From contig CAZHZT010000099.1 in assembly GCA_964537285.1 (NCBI GenBank), forward strand, positions 1 to 21,440: a stretch of DNA of 21,440 bases, in the 5' to 3' direction. This document shows, piece after piece, positions 21,140 to 21,440 of this stretch. Numbering within the stretch: position 1 is the first letter of the stretch; every line of letters begins with the position of its first letter. Below the pieces are notes generated by a model, which saw only the letters and a program-made list of their open reading frames with translations, searched no databases and had not been told where the DNA came from. The stretch is from CAZHZT01 sp964537285. GTDB taxonomy: Bacteria; Bacteroidota; Bacteroidia; Chitinophagales; Saprospiraceae. Made by a program: the position numbers and the translations under genes.

Positions 21140-21440
21140 ATGAATGCTTATGAAAAAGCTTTCCGTCGGCATTTAGAGATCGGGCATTACAGTCCAAGTA
21201 CGGTAAAAAGCTACCTGAGTCATTTTCGTAAATACCACAAGTATTTGGGAGGGCATCCCAAGGATTGGAGTACAGAGCAGCTATGCGATTATTTTCATTA
21301 TCTGGTGAAGGCCTGCCAGTATTCGGTTTCCTCTTTAAACCAGTCGATGAATGCGCTTAAATTCCTGTTTGAAAAGATATTGAACAGGGATTGGCCTATA
21401 GCGAAGCTGCCTCGGCCTCGTAAAGTAAAGCGTTTACCAC
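21140..21440 (+). CDS. tyrosine recombinase/integrase, N-terminal part (runs off the window)
   Basis: One hundred codons are visible from the ATG at 21140. They match the N-terminal SAM-like core-binding domain of phage-integrase-type recombinases: HYSPSTVKSYLSHFRKYHKYL, a TEQLCDYFHYLV helix, then SVSSLNQSMNALKFLFEKIL and a basic PRPRKVKRLP linker that normally leads into the catalytic domain. The wording of the third helix resembles integron-type and IS91-associated integrases more than XerC/D. The catalytic R-H-R-Y residues lie beyond the window, so activity is unknown. A perfect palindrome ends 2 bp before the start codon. It marks the left border of a mobile element. Confidence 0.88.
   Translation, partial: MNAYEKAFRRHLEIGHYSPSTVKSYLSHFRKYHKYLGGHPKDWSTEQLCDYFHYLVKACQYSVSSLNQSMNALKFLFEKILNRDWPIAKLPRPRKVKRLP

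Overview
The window reads as a chromosomal segment of a Bacteroidota bacterium, probably of the Saprospiria type. The placement rests on a secreted FG-GAP/VCBS protein with a C-terminal type IX secretion (T9SS) sorting domain, the DUF6580 and DUF5522 families, an FeS-type photolyase-related protein, AT-rich gene starts without clear Shine-Dalgarno sequences, and many short intergenic repeats. The exact taxon is inference.

Layout. 1-2084: primase DnaG on the minus strand with a TTG start. 2085-2891: a long divergent gap filled with palindromes. 2892-3818: a double zinc-ribbon protein. 3834-5897: an NhaC-type antiporter with an unusual secreted N-terminal part (minus). 6039-8285: the T9SS FG-GAP protein. 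8349-9020 and 9116-9766: a YggS-type PLP-binding protein and a deoxynucleoside kinase (minus). 10194-10934: an ABC ATPase of the LolD/MacB type without an adjacent permease. 11156-13805: a PduO-type cobalamin adenosyltransferase followed closely by a 7TM-HD c-di-AMP phosphodiesterase-like protein. 13854-14577: a compact DUF6580-DUF5522 pair (minus). 14846-16696: a secreted M1-type metallopeptidase. 16989-18814: an ABC-2 exporter, ATPase then permease (minus). 19145-20695: an FeS-BCP photolyase-related protein (minus). 20921-21440: a mobile-element border with a start-less gene remnant and the N-terminal part of a tyrosine recombinase that runs off the window.

The genes are mostly housekeeping or of known families. 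They cover replication initiation, nucleotide salvage, ion homeostasis, cobalamin, cyclic dinucleotide signalling, export and DNA repair, and no single pathway joins them. No defence system, CRISPR array, rRNA or tRNA was seen.

The striking layer is intergenic. Most gaps carry long perfect or near-perfect palindromes, with arms of 11 to 33 bp and loops often of 0-3 nt. At least two belong to one repeat family (2171-2227 and 10996-11046). A 41-nt motif recurs at 5937-5977 and 18876-18916. A MITE-like 137-bp palindrome with a possible 3-bp target duplication lies at 19004-19140. Two larger palindromic elements lie at 2693-2859 and 9920-10019. A 9-bp tandem repeat abuts the start of the ABC ATPase gene. 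The right end is the most likely entrance to an accessory region, but only its first 300 bases are visible.
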